DNA from: Symsagittifera roscoffensis
Taxonomy: Eukaryota > Xenacoelomorpha > Acoela > Convolutidae
DNA length: 64,000 nt
Assembly (NCBI RefSeq): GCF_963678635.1
Contig: NC_087066.1
Coordinates: 11,578,517 to 11,642,516, forward strand
Reading direction: 5' to 3'
Made by a program: the position numbers and the translations under genes. The notes beneath the pieces were generated by a model. That model did no database searches. It saw nothing but the letters and a program-made list of their open reading frames with translations, and was not told the DNA's origin. Below are positions 62,190-64,000 of the stretch, one piece after another. Within the stretch, counting starts at the first letter, position 1; the number at the start of each line of letters is the position of its first letter.

Positions 62190-64000
62190 GAGAGATGAAC
62201 CCACCTAAAATTTAAAGCTGACAGATGTCAACTTTCGTCCGAAAAAACGTCTGGTACCCGATTGCCACGCGTTTTCCTCCCCCCCCCCCTGCTAGCGATC
62301 TTATGGGGTATCACAAAAACTGTCTATGTCCGTTTCCCCCTACCAATCCGACCAGGGTACCTACCTTAACTCGATGTTAAATTTGGATATCCGCTTCTTA
62401 TAACCAACGCGTGTAAGTATCTAATGTAACTAAACCGACGATGCCGAACAATTAGTTACTCTAATGTGTCCCCCCTTTTTACACTTTACAACCACCAACC
62501 TTTAACCTAACCAGCCCCCGTCTAACCTCCCCCCTCTTTAGCCCCCCTCTTTAGCCCCCCTCTTAAGCCGAAAATTCCCTTAAACGCCGGGTGCTAAACT
62601 TCTCGAGAGAAAACCGTAGACCTGTTTCCAGGCCTGCTTGAGTAAAAACTTCCTCAAAACAACAGGGTTTCCGCTTATCCAATTTTACACTCATTTCCTA
62701 TAATGTAATGTGGATTTTAACGATACCCGTTTGTTCAACTTGAGAACACCCCTGCGCGTCCTCTTCTTAATGTACCGGTCCCGTGCTGGTTGTCCCCTTG
62801 ACGTGCATTACACTTGACACCAGCACCACCTTCCCACTTAGATGGTCACCTCTTCCAGTCAAGTCTCCTAGCGGTTCAGCTCGATCCTTGTGAACCACTT
62901 TCCCACTCCGCTGGTCACCTCTTCCAGTCAAGTCTCCTAGTGGTTCAGCTCAATCCTTGTGAACCACTTTCCCACTCGGCTGGTCACCTCTTCCAGTCAA
63001 TTCTCCTAGTGGTTCAGCTCAATCCTTGTGAACCACTTTCCCGCTCGGCTGGTCATCTCTTCCAGTCAAGTCTCCTAGTTGTCCAGCTAATTTGCAAGCT
63101 ATCTGAAAACCCTTAACAACGCCCCCCACTTGGGCACCTTATTGAGGTCACGGGATTAGATTGCTAGGTTGATCGAAACGATCGGTCTTATAAAACAGTA
63201 TGGGTATACTATTTAATTAATATAAAGGTTTGATCCAACTAATCTGGTGTCAAAGTCACTGTCATTTTTGTTTTAGGGTTTTTGTTCCTTTTTCTATTCT
63301 TTTTTCTTGTTTTTGTTTCGCTTTTGTCTTTTTGCTCGTGATTTTGTCCCCTTAGTTAACCCCCCCCCTTACTCGGTTAGCTAAGCTTCGTTTGGAGAGC
63401 GTACCAGGCAATTTTCTCAAGTTTTCTTAAAAATCTATCACGGTTCAACCGGAAGGCTTACACGTTCCCGATGAACCGTACCACCGGTACTCTAGAATGG
63501 GCATGTAGCCCGGAGCTGTGTCAAGTGGGTTCGACTCCGTAGTCATGATGTCGTAAAAACACCCAGTAGCGCCATAAAAAAAACTATGTAACAGTCGTCT
63601 ACTTCGGTCACATATGAGGCTTAAGAAAAATAGGCCCTATAACCATTAGCTCAGGAGTCAGGGACACTATCTCTTGTCTTTTTCTACCTCAAAAACGGTC
63701 GGAGCCAATTTGGTTCACTTGCGACATGAGACTAGAACCCGTTACAGCTTAAAGGCCACCCCCCCACTCTAGAAAATAAGAACGTCCCCATACTTAGGTC
63801 TCAAAATACCCAAAATTCACGAACGCCGTTAAAACAGGGTCGGAACAATCCGTTAAGTTACTTTTTATTGGACAGAGAGATGAACCCACCTAAAATTTAA
63901 AGCTGACAGATGTCAACTTTCGTCCGAAAAAACGTCTGGTACCCGATTGCCACGCGTTTTCCTCCCCCCCCCCTGCTAGCGATCTTATGGGGTATCACAA
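62190..64000 (-). repeat. Second LTR plus leader unit, and start of a third
   Basis: Leader 62190-63586, LTR 63587-63874 (288 bp), then the same leader start again at 63875 to the window end. The unit is about 1.69 kb and is repeated head to tail. It joins the leader end (CTCTC on the minus strand) directly to the LTR end, with ACA shared at the original junction. There is no gag or pol in the repeat. Confidence 0.85.

Overview
The window is from an invertebrate animal genome. The key evidence is an XBP1-type bZIP gene that carries an IRE1-type unconventional splice site, which points to a metazoan, together with dense LTR and non-LTR retrotransposons. I cannot assign a phylum. Nearly all real coding content is on the minus strand.

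Left part (1-19.1 kb). An unrecognised two-exon host gene (1576-2677) is followed by XBP1. The XBP1 terminal exon (3887-4332) is open in two frames. Its upstream bZIP exon (8044-8784) holds paired CCGCAGC loops that define a 17-nt IRE1 intron. The IRE1-spliced frame runs into an acidic C-terminus; the unspliced frame runs into a hydrophobic tail. The 3.7-kb conventional intron contains a non-LTR retroelement with reverse transcriptase (RT) and a restriction-like endonuclease. A 4.37-kb block (part of that RT, the bZIP exon, the C-terminus of a second RT, an LTR and the tail of LTR element A) is present three times in tandem, so three bZIP exons lie upstream of one terminal exon.

Middle (18.6-40.6 kb). 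Element A is a 16.5-kb Ty3/Gypsy-like element on the minus strand with 190-bp LTRs. It sits inside a CR1/Jockey-like non-LTR element whose 5' parts lie at 35.7-39.3 kb: an SGNH-type ORF1, a 2A-like motif, an AP-endonuclease and RT. The 3' end of the same element lies at 17.8-18.6 kb.

Right part (40.6-64 kb). Element B is a larger relative of A. It has gag, protease, RT, RNase H and integrase, then a macro-like domain, an SGNH hydrolase and several kilobases of further ORFs. Its leader holds a 14-bp minisatellite and 69-bp repeats, and the LTR plus leader is repeated in tandem up to the window end.

The most interesting content is (i) XBP1 with a very short IRE1 intron and a triplicated bZIP exon, and (ii) two related LTR retroelements sharing an unusual post-integrase module: a macro-like domain followed by ORFs of unknown family, with an SGNH hydrolase in B. 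Most element ORFs are broken by single-base frameshifts, several at homopolymers, so both decay and sequencing error are possible.
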